A stretch of DNA of 45,304 nucleotides from an uncultured Anaeromassilibacillus sp. (lineage in GTDB: Bacteria; Bacillota; Clostridia; Oscillospirales; Acutalibacteraceae), in contig CAKNKY010000019.1 in NCBI GenBank assembly GCA_930987725.1, positions 1-45,304 of the forward strand. Reading direction: 5' to 3'. The notes beneath the pieces are model-generated. The model worked only from the letters and a program-made list of their open reading frames with translations. It was not told where the DNA came from and ran no database searches. The translations under genes were made by a program, and so were the position numbers. Shown here in pieces: positions 15,689 to 24,774 of this stretch (position 1 is the first letter of the stretch; each line of letters starts with the position of its first letter).

Positions 15689-16345
15689 ATGGAACGGAAT
15701 TACGAGCAGGAGATGGATGCGCTCAGAGAGCAGATGGAGACGCTTCAGCAAACCGTCTTTTCCCAATTGAACGCCCTGCAGGCCGCGGTGGCGGAATTGC
15801 TTCCGGGAAAACCCTCCGCGGAGCAGAGAGAGCACCTTCATGTGATAAAAAACATGCACCCGGACGGCCGCCTCAGTGCGCTGATGGAGGAACTGTGCGA
15901 GAAAACCGAGCAGCAAAAAGGGAACGGCCTCGTCTCCTATCTCGGCGTGTATCAGTCCGGCGGGCGGCAAGCCAACTGGATTCGGAACGCTGTCCCCACC
16001 GAAGATCTGCTATCCCTCATTGAGAGCGGGGTTGCGAGCAAGGTGCTGGCCTGCATTGGCAACACAAACCGATTGGAAATCCTGTTGGAGATCCTGCGCG
16101 GCCCCGCAACGGTGGCAGAACTGGTTGAGAAGTGCGGGTTTGGATCGACGGGGCAGGTGTATCACCACATGAAACCGCTGCTCGCTGCCGACATCATTGT
16201 GGAAGATGAGCAGCAAAAGGGCGTGTATGTGATTCAGCCCCACAAAATACAGGGGATCATCATGCTGCTGGCAGGTATCAGCGATATGGTGGATGAAACC
16301 TACACGCAGGGCACATGGGAAGCAGAAGAGGAAAAGGAGAAATGA
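15689..16345 (+). CDS. Winged-helix (ArsR-like) regulator with N-terminal coiled coil
   Basis: A 218-residue protein. Residues 1-40 are heptad-rich (MDALREQMETLQQTVFSQL) and probably a dimerising coiled coil. From about 115 to 190 an ArsR-type winged helix is visible: VLACIGNTNRLEILLEIL, TVAELVEKCGF, and TGQVYHHMKPLLAADIIV. The middle part (GLVSYLGVYQSGGRQANWI) may be a sensor region, with no metal-binding Cys pair. The start has GGAAAGGAG before it. It stands alone between two terminators under a near-consensus promoter with an operator-like repeat, so autoregulation is likely. The target genes are not evident. Confidence 0.8.
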   Translation: MERNYEQEMDALREQMETLQQTVFSQLNALQAAVAELLPGKPSAEQREHLHVIKNMHPDGRLSALMEELCEKTEQQKGNGLVSYLGVYQSGGRQANWIRNAVPTEDLLSLIESGVASKVLACIGNTNRLEILLEILRGPATVAELVEKCGFGSTGQVYHHMKPLLAADIIVEDEQQKGVYVIQPHKIQGIIMLLAGISDMVDETYTQGTWEAEEEKEK

Positions 16346-16385
16346 AAAAGGCGCGCTGCGGCCAAAAGCCGGCAGCGCGCCTTTT
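16346..16385. terminator. Convergent bidirectional terminator
   Basis: AAAAGGCGCGCTGC (16346-16359) pairs perfectly with GCAGCGCGCCTTTT (16372-16385), with a small inner GGC/GCC stem. A-tract and T-tract at both sides suit termination on both strands between convergent genes. Confidence 0.88.
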
Positions 16386-16398
16386 CTTCGCGTGTCAA

Positions 16399-16608
16399 TC
16401 AAATCACACCGTTTTCGATGAGTATGGAAAGGACCTGCAGCACAACCAGCAGGATGCCGCACACAAGAATTACGGCGCCGCGGATACGGATGTTCCGCCT
16501 GGAGGGATTGCCTTCCATCTTCGAGGCAATCTTTTCATAAGGGGTAACCAGCATAAAAACGCCGAGCGCCGCCACGAGCACACCGACACAAATGAGAACA
16601 ATATCCAT
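16399..16608 (-). CDS. Small two-helix membrane protein
   Basis: A 69-residue protein with two hydrophobic segments (about 3-22 and 44-63) joined by a basic loop with YEKIASKMEGNPSRRNIRIRG. ATG with AGGAGG about ten bases upstream. It lies 18 bases after the FAD-dependent oxidoreductase gene, likely the same transcript. The layout is like small conserved Firmicutes membrane proteins of unknown function. Confidence 0.75.
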   Translation of the reverse strand: MDIVLICVGVLVAALGVFMLVTPYEKIASKMEGNPSRRNIRIRGAVILVCGILLVVLQVLSILIENGVI

Positions 16609-16626
16609 TTTCTGTTCCTCCTGTTT

Positions 16627-18213
16627 TTATGTGAGTGATGCGTCGAGCAGGACACGCTCGGCGCAGCGCACGCCGTCCACAGCGGCGGATACGATGCCGC
16701 CCGCATACCCCGCGCCTTCCCCGCAAGGATAAAGGCCCGGCAGCGTGACGCTCTGCAGGTCTTCCCCGCGCCTGATACGCACCGGAGAGGAACTGCGCGT
16801 TTCCACGCCCGTGAGGACGGCATCCGGATGGGCGAAGCCGTGCAGCCGCGCGTCAAACAGGCGGATGCCCTGCCGCATGGCGTCCGTCAGCTCGCGCGGC
16901 AGGACCTCGTCGAGAGAGGCGGGCGTCACGCCCGGCCGGTAGGTGGGCTGTACGTCCCCAAAATGCGTGGACGGGCAGGCGCGCAGAAAATCCTCCACGC
17001 GCTGCGCCGGCGCACGATACCCATCGCCCCCCGCGCGGAAGGCTGCCTCCTCAAGGCGGCGCTGCCACTCCATGCCGGCCAGCGGCTCATCGCACCCGAA
17101 ATCTTCCGGCCCGACGCCGACCAGCAGGGCGGAATTGGCGTTCCGGCCGTCGCGCGCATAGCGGCTCATGCCGTTCGTCACAACACGGCCTTCCTCACTG
17201 GCAGCGGCCACCACCTCTCCGCCGGGACACATGCAGAAGGTGTACACGCCCCGCCCGCCCGGCAGATGCGCGGAAAGGCGGTAATCTGCCGCGCCGAGCT
17301 CCGGGTGGCCCGCAAACCGGCCATACTGCGCGCGATCCACCGCCGTCTGCAGATGCTCAATGCGCGCACCGAGCGAAAACGGCTTCGGTTCCAGACGGAC
17401 GCCCCGCTTTTCCAGCATGCGGAACGTATCGCGTGCGCTGTGGCCCACCGCCAGAATGAGGCGGGAACAGTCGATCGTTTCCCCGTTTTCCAGCACGATG
17501 GCGGAGAGACGCCCGTCCTGCACGCGCAGATCGGACACAGCCGCATAAAACCGGACCTCACCGCCGAGGGATCGGATCTCCTCCCGGATGGTTTTCACTG
17601 CCCCGGGAAGGAGATCGGTGCCGATGTGCGGCTTTGCGTCCCACAGAATTTCCCGGGGCGCTCCCGCCTCAGCAAGCGATCGGAGCACAAACCGGGCGCG
17701 CGCGTCCTTTGTGCCGGTGTTGAGCTTCCCGTCCGAAAATGCGCCGGCGCCGCCTTCCCCAAACTGCACGTTTATGCGCGTATCGAGCAGGCCTGTGCTC
17801 CAGAACCGCTCCACCGCCGCGGCGCGCTCCTCCACGGGTGCACCGCGTTCCAGCACCAGGGGCCGGGCCCCGGCGCGCGCCAGAATAAGCGCGGCAAACA
17901 GGCCGGCCGGCCCCAGCCCGGCCACAATGGGACGCTGGACCGGCGGAGCACAGTGCGGCAGCTCATAGTGATACGGTTCCGCTTCGCTCACCTTCGCGCC
18001 GAGCCGGTGCAGCGGCGGGCCGCTTACCCCACACTCCACGGCACAGATGAAGTGCACATCGCCGCGCCTGCGCGCATCCACGGAACGGCGCACCAGCTCG
18101 CAAGACGCAATCCGGCTTTCCGGCACATGGAGGCGCGCGGCCGCCAGACGGCGCAGCAGCCCCGGTTCCGAGCCGAGCGGGAGCGGAATATCTGAAACTC
18201 GATAGGTTTTCAC
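16627..18213 (-). CDS. FAD-dependent dehydrogenase, COG2509 family
   Basis: A 528-residue flavoprotein. An N-terminal domain of about 90 residues precedes the FAD-binding Rossmann motif PIVAGLGPAGLFAALILARAG (about 94-114). INVQFGEGGAGAFSDGKLNT and the C-terminal LYPCGEGAGYAGGIVSAAVDG are typical of this uncharacterised group, as is ETRSSSPVRI. The start is GTG, with AGGAGG upstream. The gene follows the HI0933-type flavoprotein gene on the same strand after about 50 bases, so two unrelated flavoproteins may share a transcript. The substrate is unknown; such genes are common in Firmicutes. Confidence 0.88.
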   Translation of the reverse strand: MKTYRVSDIPLPLGSEPGLLRRLAAARLHVPESRIASCELVRRSVDARRRGDVHFICAVECGVSGPPLHRLGAKVSEAEPYHYELPHCAPPVQRPIVAGLGPAGLFAALILARAGARPLVLERGAPVEERAAAVERFWSTGLLDTRINVQFGEGGAGAFSDGKLNTGTKDARARFVLRSLAEAGAPREILWDAKPHIGTDLLPGAVKTIREEIRSLGGEVRFYAAVSDLRVQDGRLSAIVLENGETIDCSRLILAVGHSARDTFRMLEKRGVRLEPKPFSLGARIEHLQTAVDRAQYGRFAGHPELGAADYRLSAHLPGGRGVYTFCMCPGGEVVAAASEEGRVVTNGMSRYARDGRNANSALLVGVGPEDFGCDEPLAGMEWQRRLEEAAFRAGGDGYRAPAQRVEDFLRACPSTHFGDVQPTYRPGVTPASLDEVLPRELTDAMRQGIRLFDARLHGFAHPDAVLTGVETRSSSPVRIRRGEDLQSVTLPGLYPCGEGAGYAGGIVSAAVDGVRCAERVLLDASLT

Positions 18214-18262
18214 TGTTTTGTGGTTCCTCCTGCTTTATAAATAAAATCGGGACAGCGCTGTT

Positions 18263-19525
18263 TCAGAGACGCACATCCCAGTGAACGGCCGGATCGGCCG
18301 CTTTACCCGCGCTGCGGCCGGCCAGCAGGCCGGTCGCCCACGCCCAGTGCAGATTGTAGCCGCCGCAGTCCCCGTCCACGTTGAGCAATTCTCCGGTAAG
18401 ATAGACGCCGGGGCACAGACGAGATTCCATCGTGGAGACGTCCACCTCCGAGAGCGGGACGCCGCCGGCCGTCACCTGCGCGTGTGCCCACCCGGCCGTG
18501 CCGGTGACGGGAAAGCGGAAGTCGCGCACACGGGCGGCGATGGCGGAAAGCTGCGGCGGGCGAAGCTCCGAGGCCTCCTGCGGCAGCCTGCGCACGGCAG
18601 CGCGCAGCACCTCGCGCGCCACAAGGCGGTTGAGCATGCCGTCGAGCAGCTCCTGCGCCGGGAGAAGCGGGGATGAGGCAGCCGTACGCAGAAAGCTGAA
18701 GATATCGCCCGGGCCGTGCTCCGGCATCAGGCACACGGAGAGCTCCGCTTCCCGCTTCTGCGCGTCAGTCAATTCCCCGTAAGCCCGCGAGAGCTCAAAC
18801 ACGCAGATGCCGGAAAGCGAATCCCCGGTGAACTGCACTTCCCCGCGCGAGGAGGCCACGCCGCGGCTGCCTGCCCAGAGAGAAACTTCCGCCAGACTGC
18901 GCGCGCCCTTGAGCGGCCTGGCGCGCTCCGGCAGCGTGGAGAGCGGCACAAGCGACGGGAAAAGCGGCGTGCAGCTGTGGCCGAGCGCGGAGGCCAGCCG
19001 GTAGCCGGAAGGGTTACCGCCCAGAGCCGGGGCCGCCATCCCGCCGCAGGCAAGGATCACGCGCCGCGCCCGCACTTTTCCCGCCGGACCAGAAAGCGCA
19101 AAAAACCCCTTTTCCCTCCTGATCTCCTCCACGGGAAAATCGCACAAAATCTCGCCGCCGCGCCGCTGCACACGCCGCAGCAAGCACTCGAGCACGGAGG
19201 CCGCCTGCATGCCGTAGGGATAGAGCCTGCCTTCATCCAGCTCGCGGCACAGCATGCCGTTTCTGCGCCAGAACTGCTCCAGCTTTTCCGGCGGGAAGCG
19301 CTCCAGCACGCGGGCCGCACGGGCAACATCTCCGTGATACCGCGCGGGGGACGCCCCGCTGTTGCCCAGGTTGCAGCGGCCGTTTCCGGTTGCCAGCAGT
19401 TTTTTTCCGGGACGCTGCTTTGCCTCCAGCACAAGGGTAGGCCCGGCCTGCGCCGTCTCCCCCGCCGCCATCAGGCCGGAAGCCCCGGCCCCGACGACAG
19501 CAAATTCCACCTGGTGCGTCTCCAT
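18263..19525 (-). CDS. HI0933/BaiN-family flavoprotein (NAD(P)/FAD-dependent oxidoreductase)
   Basis: A 420-residue protein. The FAD motif FAVVGAGASGLMAAGETA is at the N-terminus, followed by the family hallmark KKLLATGNGRCNLGN. The C-terminal TAGGVPLSEVDVSTMESR and YLTGELLNVDGDCGGYNLHWAWATG segments match HI0933-like proteins. The ATG at 19525 follows GGAGGG by about eight bases; the longer frame lacks family sequence. One member, BaiN, was assigned to bile acid reduction in Clostridium scindens, but the family is present in most Firmicutes, so no bile role is claimed here. Confidence 0.88.
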   Translation of the reverse strand: METHQVEFAVVGAGASGLMAAGETAQAGPTLVLEAKQRPGKKLLATGNGRCNLGNSGASPARYHGDVARAARVLERFPPEKLEQFWRRNGMLCRELDEGRLYPYGMQAASVLECLLRRVQRRGGEILCDFPVEEIRREKGFFALSGPAGKVRARRVILACGGMAAPALGGNPSGYRLASALGHSCTPLFPSLVPLSTLPERARPLKGARSLAEVSLWAGSRGVASSRGEVQFTGDSLSGICVFELSRAYGELTDAQKREAELSVCLMPEHGPGDIFSFLRTAASSPLLPAQELLDGMLNRLVAREVLRAAVRRLPQEASELRPPQLSAIAARVRDFRFPVTGTAGWAHAQVTAGGVPLSEVDVSTMESRLCPGVYLTGELLNVDGDCGGYNLHWAWATGLLAGRSAGKAADPAVHWDVRL

Positions 19526-19565
19526 CTTTCTTCCCTCCTTGCTCCCAAACCGTTTCCCTTTCCTT

Positions 19566-19940
19566 TTACCGCTTCCGCCCGCCAGATATCTTTGCAAGCC
19601 GGAACAACCCGGTCCTTCCTTTTCCGACCAGATGCAGCAGCCAGAAAAGCGGCCCGAACGGCAGGCAGGGCTCCACAAGTTTTTCCAGCGGCTCCTGCGC
19701 CCAGGCCTCCCGGCAAATCGGGCCGGGAGACAGATCCTCGCGCTTGCGCTCCTTCAGCCAGCTTCCCATGTCCGTCGCCATAGCAATGTGCAGCGCCAAC
19801 CGCGAAGCAGAATTTCCGCAGCTGCGATAAAGGCAGCAGAGGGATTCCGTCTTCCGCTCGCGGGGGCCATGCTGGAACAGCTCAAAATGGAACCCATGCA
19901 GGCGATTTTCCCGGAAGCGGATGCTCTGCATTCGCCGCAT
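19566..19940 (-). CDS. Hypothetical protein, 124 residues
   Basis: An open frame in a gap between two same-strand flavoprotein genes. Codon third positions are GC-rich and of the same type as the neighbours, which supports coding. The protein is rich in Arg and Leu with several Cys residues (SLCCLYRSCG) and ends in a hydrophobic patch (FGPLFWLLHLVGKG). No family is recognised and no clear ribosome site is seen at the first ATG; a later ATG is possible. It lies between the terminator after the flavin reductase and the HI0933 gene. This could be a real small gene or a chance frame. Confidence 0.45.
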   Translation of the reverse strand: MRRMQSIRFRENRLHGFHFELFQHGPRERKTESLCCLYRSCGNSASRLALHIAMATDMGSWLKERKREDLSPGPICREAWAQEPLEKLVEPCLPFGPLFWLLHLVGKGRTGLFRLAKISGGRKR

Positions 19941-19984
19941 ACAATGTTTTTATTATCGCATAAACCGGCGCAGAAGAAAAGAGG

Positions 19985-20015
19985 AAAAAAGCGCCCCGGC
20001 AAAAAACCGGGGCGC
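19985..20015 (-). terminator. Terminator after the flavin reductase gene
   Basis: Minus strand: GCGCCCCGG (20015-20007), a seven-base loop, CCGGGGCGC (19999-19991), then TTTTTT. A textbook intrinsic terminator. Confidence 0.9.
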
Positions 20016-20030
20016 CGGAACGCAGGAGCA

Positions 20031-20537
20031 TTATTCCTTGAGCATAAGCTTTACAATCTCGCCCACAAACACGCGGTGCAGATCCTTGTTCGGATAGTTG
20101 GCGGCAAACAGCTCCTTGTCCAGGAAGGAATCCTCTGCCATGTCCTGACGGTACAGCTTGCGGCAAATCAAAACTGCCTCTGCCTCCTCCGGATAAGGCG
20201 CAAGATCGAAAGCAGGCGTGAGACCCGTTTCCTTCCATTTGTCGAAATCGCGGCCGCTCTTTGTGCCGCAGAAATTCAGCGCCGGGCGGAAGCCGTCCCC
20301 AAAAAAGGCGAGGCTGTAATACGGCTCGCGCTCAATGAAGGACAGCGTATACCGCTGCGGACGGATGAAAATAAAGGAAACCGGTTTGTTCCACAGGATG
20401 CCTGCGCCTCCCCAGCTGGCGGTCATGGTATTGCACTTTTCCTGATTGCCTGCCGTGACAAGCATCCAATCCTTGTTGATCCGGGAAAAGAGATTGTCGT
20501 TCCAGTCGTATACGCTGTGTTCTTTCCAGTTGGCCAT
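20031..20537 (-). CDS. Flavin reductase-like FMN-binding protein
   Basis: A 168-residue protein of the flavin reductase/flavoredoxin family. WMLVTAGNQEKCNTMTASWGG and the following FIRPQRYTLSFIERE are the flavin-binding strand region; LAFFGDGFRPALNFCGTKSGRDFDKW follows as in relatives. The ATG at 20537 has GAGGGGG nine bases upstream, preferred over the longer frame. It is a single-gene transcript with its own terminator, next to two other flavoproteins. It likely uses FMN to reduce a small substrate, not determined. Confidence 0.85.
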   Translation of the reverse strand: MANWKEHSVYDWNDNLFSRINKDWMLVTAGNQEKCNTMTASWGGAGILWNKPVSFIFIRPQRYTLSFIEREPYYSLAFFGDGFRPALNFCGTKSGRDFDKWKETGLTPAFDLAPYPEEAEAVLICRKLYRQDMAEDSFLDKELFAANYPNKDLHRVFVGEIVKLMLKE

Positions 20538-20744
20538 ATGAAAGTCCCCCTCAAGATGACAAAATTGACGGGCAAACACGGCGCTGCCGCATCCCGCCTG
20601 TATGTTATTGTATACGCAAAGAAGAAAAAAAGAAAGACAAAACAGGCTTTCCGGCCCAAAAAAATCCCGGTTCCCGCCAAAACAAGCTCAGGTTGATCAG
20701 TTTTTTCTTTCTTTCCAAAAAGCTTTTAGCTATGTTCCACAAAG

Positions 20745-20758
20745 TGAATATTTATACA
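20745..20758. promoter_or_regulatory. ARG-box-like operator (ArgR/AhrC site)
   Basis: TGAATATTTATACA matches the ArgR consensus TGAATwwwwATTCA at all but one position. It lies just upstream of the argG promoter -35, where arginine-bound ArgR/AhrC would repress. The argR gene is not in this window. Confidence 0.7.
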
Positions 20759-20766
20759 GATAACGC

Positions 20767-20794
20767 TTGAAATTACGCGAAAACGGTGTATAAT
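20767..20794 (+). promoter_or_regulatory. Promoter of the arginine operon
   Basis: TTGAAA (20767-20772), a 16-base spacer and TATAAT (20789-20794), about 90 bases before argG. Confidence 0.8.
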
Positions 20795-20889
20795 AAAACA
20801 CAGACATTGCAAATAAACTGGTTGGGCAAACGGTTTGCCGACGGCGGCCGCTTCGCCCGGAAAATAAGTTCCGAAAAGGAGTCTTCACC

Positions 20890-22128
<1,239 letters not shown>

Positions 22129-22152
22129 GGAAACACAACGCAATACGTTCCA

Positions 22153-22184
22153 GGGGGATCGATCCCGAGTTCGATCCCCCTTTT
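22153..22184 (+). terminator. Hairpin between argG and argH (partial terminator)
   Basis: GGGGGATCGA (22153-22162) pairs with TCGATCCCCC (22171-22180) around an eight-base loop and is followed by TTTT. It looks like an intrinsic terminator inside the operon, and could give more argG than downstream message. Confidence 0.7.
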
Positions 22185-22230
22185 CCCTTTTGAGGGACGC
22201 AAAAAGGAAGCGAAAAAGGAGAATGGCTGC

Positions 22231-23616
22231 ATGAAGCTCTGGACGGGAAGATTTCACAAAGATCTGGACAAAACCACAAACGATTTCAATTCCTCCATTT
22301 CCTTTGACAGCCGCATGGCACGGGAGGACATCCGCGGCAGCATTGCCCACGCGACAATGCTGGGCGCATGCGGCGTGATAGACAAGGCGGAAGCCGAAAA
22401 GATCTGCGACGGTCTGGAGGGCATCCTGGCGGATCTGGAAAACGGCACGCTCGCAATCGATCCGGAGGCGGAGGACATTCACACCTTCGTGGAAGGCGAG
22501 CTGACAGCCCGGCTGGGAGACAGCGGGAAACGGCTGCACACGGCGCGCAGCCGCAACGATCAGGTGGCGCTGGATGACCGCCTTTACCTGCGCGGCCGCT
22601 GCGCCGAGCTGGCGGAGCAGCTCCGCGGCCTAATTCTGGTGCTGTGCCGGAAGGCGGAAGAGCACAGCGGCGACGTGATGCCCGGCTACACGCACCTGCA
22701 GCGCGCGCAGCCCATTACGTTCGGCCACCATATGATGGCCTATGGGGAAATGTTCCTGCGCGACATTTCCCGCCTGAAGGACGCCGCCCGGCGCATGAAC
22801 GAGTGCCCGCTCGGCTCCGGCGCCCTGGCAGGCACCACCTATCCCCTCGATCGGGAAATGACGGCTTCCCTGCTCGGCTTTTCCGGCCCGACGCACAACA
22901 GCCTGGACGGTGTTTCGGACCGCGATTTCTGCATGGAGCTGGCCGCAGCGATCGCCATCTGCATGGTGCACCTCTCCCGCTTTTCGGAGGAAATTGTCCT
23001 GTGGTGCTCCTGGGAGTTCAAGTTTATCGAGCTGGACGACGCCTTTTCCACCGGCTCGAGCATCATGCCGCAGAAGAAGAACCCCGATATTGCAGAACTG
23101 GTGCGCGGTAAGACCGGCCGCGTGGTGGGAGACCTCACCGGCCTTCTGACGATGATGAAGGGACTGCCGCTGGCATATAACAAAGATATGCAGGAGGACA
23201 AGGAAGCCATCTTCGACGCGGTGGACACCCTGCACATGTGCCTCAAAGCCTTCACTCCCATGCTCGACACGATGCGCGTGCTGCCTGAAAACATGCGCAA
23301 GGCCGCGGCGGGCGGCTTCATCAACGCCACGGACTGCGCCGACTATCTCGTGGGCAAGGGCATGCCGTTCCGCGACGCCTACCGGATCACGGGCGCGCTC
23401 GTGGCCTGCTGCATCGACCGCCGCGAGACGCTGGAAACGCTGCCTCTCGAAGAATACAAAAAGCACAGCGAACTGTTTGACGAGAGCGTGTACGACGCAA
23501 TCTCGCTGGAACGCTGTGTGAACGGGCGAAAGGTCCTCGGCGGGCCCGCAAGCGAGAATGTGCTGCGGGAAGCGGCCCGCGTGCGCGGCCTCGTGGAACA
23601 GGATGAAAAAGAATAA
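22231..23616 (+). CDS. argH: Argininosuccinate lyase
   Basis: A 461-residue enzyme of the fumarase/aspartase superfamily that splits argininosuccinate into arginine and fumarate. The superfamily signature GSSIMPQKKNPD is present near residue 275, with HTARSRNDQVALDDRLYLRG and GYTHLQRAQP earlier. Full length, ATG after AAGGAG. It lies 102 bases after argG, beyond an intercistronic hairpin, and 41 bases before argC. Confidence 0.97.
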   Translation: MKLWTGRFHKDLDKTTNDFNSSISFDSRMAREDIRGSIAHATMLGACGVIDKAEAEKICDGLEGILADLENGTLAIDPEAEDIHTFVEGELTARLGDSGKRLHTARSRNDQVALDDRLYLRGRCAELAEQLRGLILVLCRKAEEHSGDVMPGYTHLQRAQPITFGHHMMAYGEMFLRDISRLKDAARRMNECPLGSGALAGTTYPLDREMTASLLGFSGPTHNSLDGVSDRDFCMELAAAIAICMVHLSRFSEEIVLWCSWEFKFIELDDAFSTGSSIMPQKKNPDIAELVRGKTGRVVGDLTGLLTMMKGLPLAYNKDMQEDKEAIFDAVDTLHMCLKAFTPMLDTMRVLPENMRKAAAGGFINATDCADYLVGKGMPFRDAYRITGALVACCIDRRETLETLPLEEYKKHSELFDESVYDAISLERCVNGRKVLGGPASENVLREAARVRGLVEQDEKE

Positions 23617-23657
23617 ACGCGATTGCATAAACATACGGAAGGATGCGTGAACAACTG

Positions 23658-24692
23658 ATGATTCAAGCTGGCGTTGTGGGAGCAACCGGCTACGCGGGAG
23701 CGGAACTGTGCCGCCTTCTGACCGGCCACCCGGAGGCGGAACTGGCCGCCGTGAGCTCGGTGAGCTTTGAGGGAAAGGCCCTTTCCGACGTGTACCCCTC
23801 TTATTATAAGATTTGCGACAAGGTGTGCGGCACGCAGGAGGAGGTTGTGGAAAAGAGCGACGTGATCTTTGCCGCCCTGCCGCACGGCCTTTCCCAGGAG
23901 CTTGCCGCCGCATGCGACGCGAAGGGCAAGGCCTTCATTGACCTGGGCGCCGATTTCCGGCTGGAAAATGAGAAGGATTACGAAGAGTGGTACGGCAACA
24001 GCTTCGCGCACCCCGAGCTGCACAGAAAAGCCGTGTACGGCCTGCCGGAACTTTTCCGGGAGCAGATCCGCGGCAAAAAGCTGATCGCAAACCCCGGCTG
24101 CTACACCACGGCCGTGCCGCTGGCGCTCTACCCCGCGCTGGAAGCCGGGCTGATTGAAAAGGACGGCATCATCGCAGACTGCAAATCGGGTGTGACGGGG
24201 GCAGGCCGTAAGATGACGCAGAACACACATTACCCGGAGCTGAACGAAGCCTTTACGGCATACAAGGTTGCGGCGCACCGTCACACGCCGGAAATGGAGC
24301 AGACGCTCTCAAAGGCGGCGGGCTCCCCCGTAACGCTCACCTTTGTGCCCCACCTTCTGCCCGTCAACCGCGGCATCCTGGCCACGTGCTATGCGCGCCT
24401 GAAGCCCGGCGTCACGGAGGGACAGATCCGCGCAACGTATGAAATGCGCTACGCGGGCGAAACGTTCCTCCGCCTGCTGCCGAAGGGCCGTGTGGCAGAC
24501 ATCAAGAATGTGTGGTACACCAACTATTGTGACCTTTCACTGCACCTGGATCAGCGCGCCGGCATTTTCATCGCCATCTCGGCCATTGACAACATGGTCA
24601 AGGGTGCGGCCGGGCAGGCCGTCCAGAACATGAACCTTTCGTTCGGGATTGAGGAGACCGCCGGCCTGATGCTTGTCCCGCCGGCATTCTGA
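23658..24692 (+). CDS. argC: N-acetyl-gamma-glutamyl-phosphate reductase
   Basis: A 344-residue NADPH-dependent reductase, third step of ornithine synthesis. The Rossmann motif VVGATGYAGAEL lies at the N-terminus and the catalytic Cys148 in NPGCYTT. The start is uncertain: an ATG at 23643 abuts GGAAGG with no spacing, while the ATG at 23658 begins as relatives do (MIQAGVVGATGY) but is 15 bases from it. I prefer 23658. The rest of the protein is normal in length, with the conserved HRHTPEMEQ segment. Confidence 0.94.
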   Translation: MIQAGVVGATGYAGAELCRLLTGHPEAELAAVSSVSFEGKALSDVYPSYYKICDKVCGTQEEVVEKSDVIFAALPHGLSQELAAACDAKGKAFIDLGADFRLENEKDYEEWYGNSFAHPELHRKAVYGLPELFREQIRGKKLIANPGCYTTAVPLALYPALEAGLIEKDGIIADCKSGVTGAGRKMTQNTHYPELNEAFTAYKVAAHRHTPEMEQTLSKAAGSPVTLTFVPHLLPVNRGILATCYARLKPGVTEGQIRATYEMRYAGETFLRLLPKGRVADIKNVWYTNYCDLSLHLDQRAGIFIAISAIDNMVKGAAGQAVQNMNLSFGIEETAGLMLVPPAF

Positions 24693-24774
24693 TCCGGACA
24701 TTTTCCGCAGCGGCGGCGCGCAAGCAGAAACGGCCGCCGCTCACGCGTTTATCATTTGAGAGAAGGGGAAACAC

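Larger units (their letters stand above)
20538..20889. promoter_or_regulatory. Divergent region between flavin reductase and argG
   Basis: A 352-base gap. The argG half holds an ARG-box-like site and a sigma-A promoter; the other half has a TACAAT on the minus strand with no good -35. No gene or riboswitch-like fold was seen. Confidence 0.6.

Noticed and set aside
152-19525. A bile acid pathway formed by choloylglycine hydrolase plus the BaiN-family flavoprotein
   Set aside because: The two genes are 17 kb apart, in different transcripts, and HI0933/BaiN-type proteins occur in most Firmicutes without bile acid metabolism. No other bai-type gene is present.
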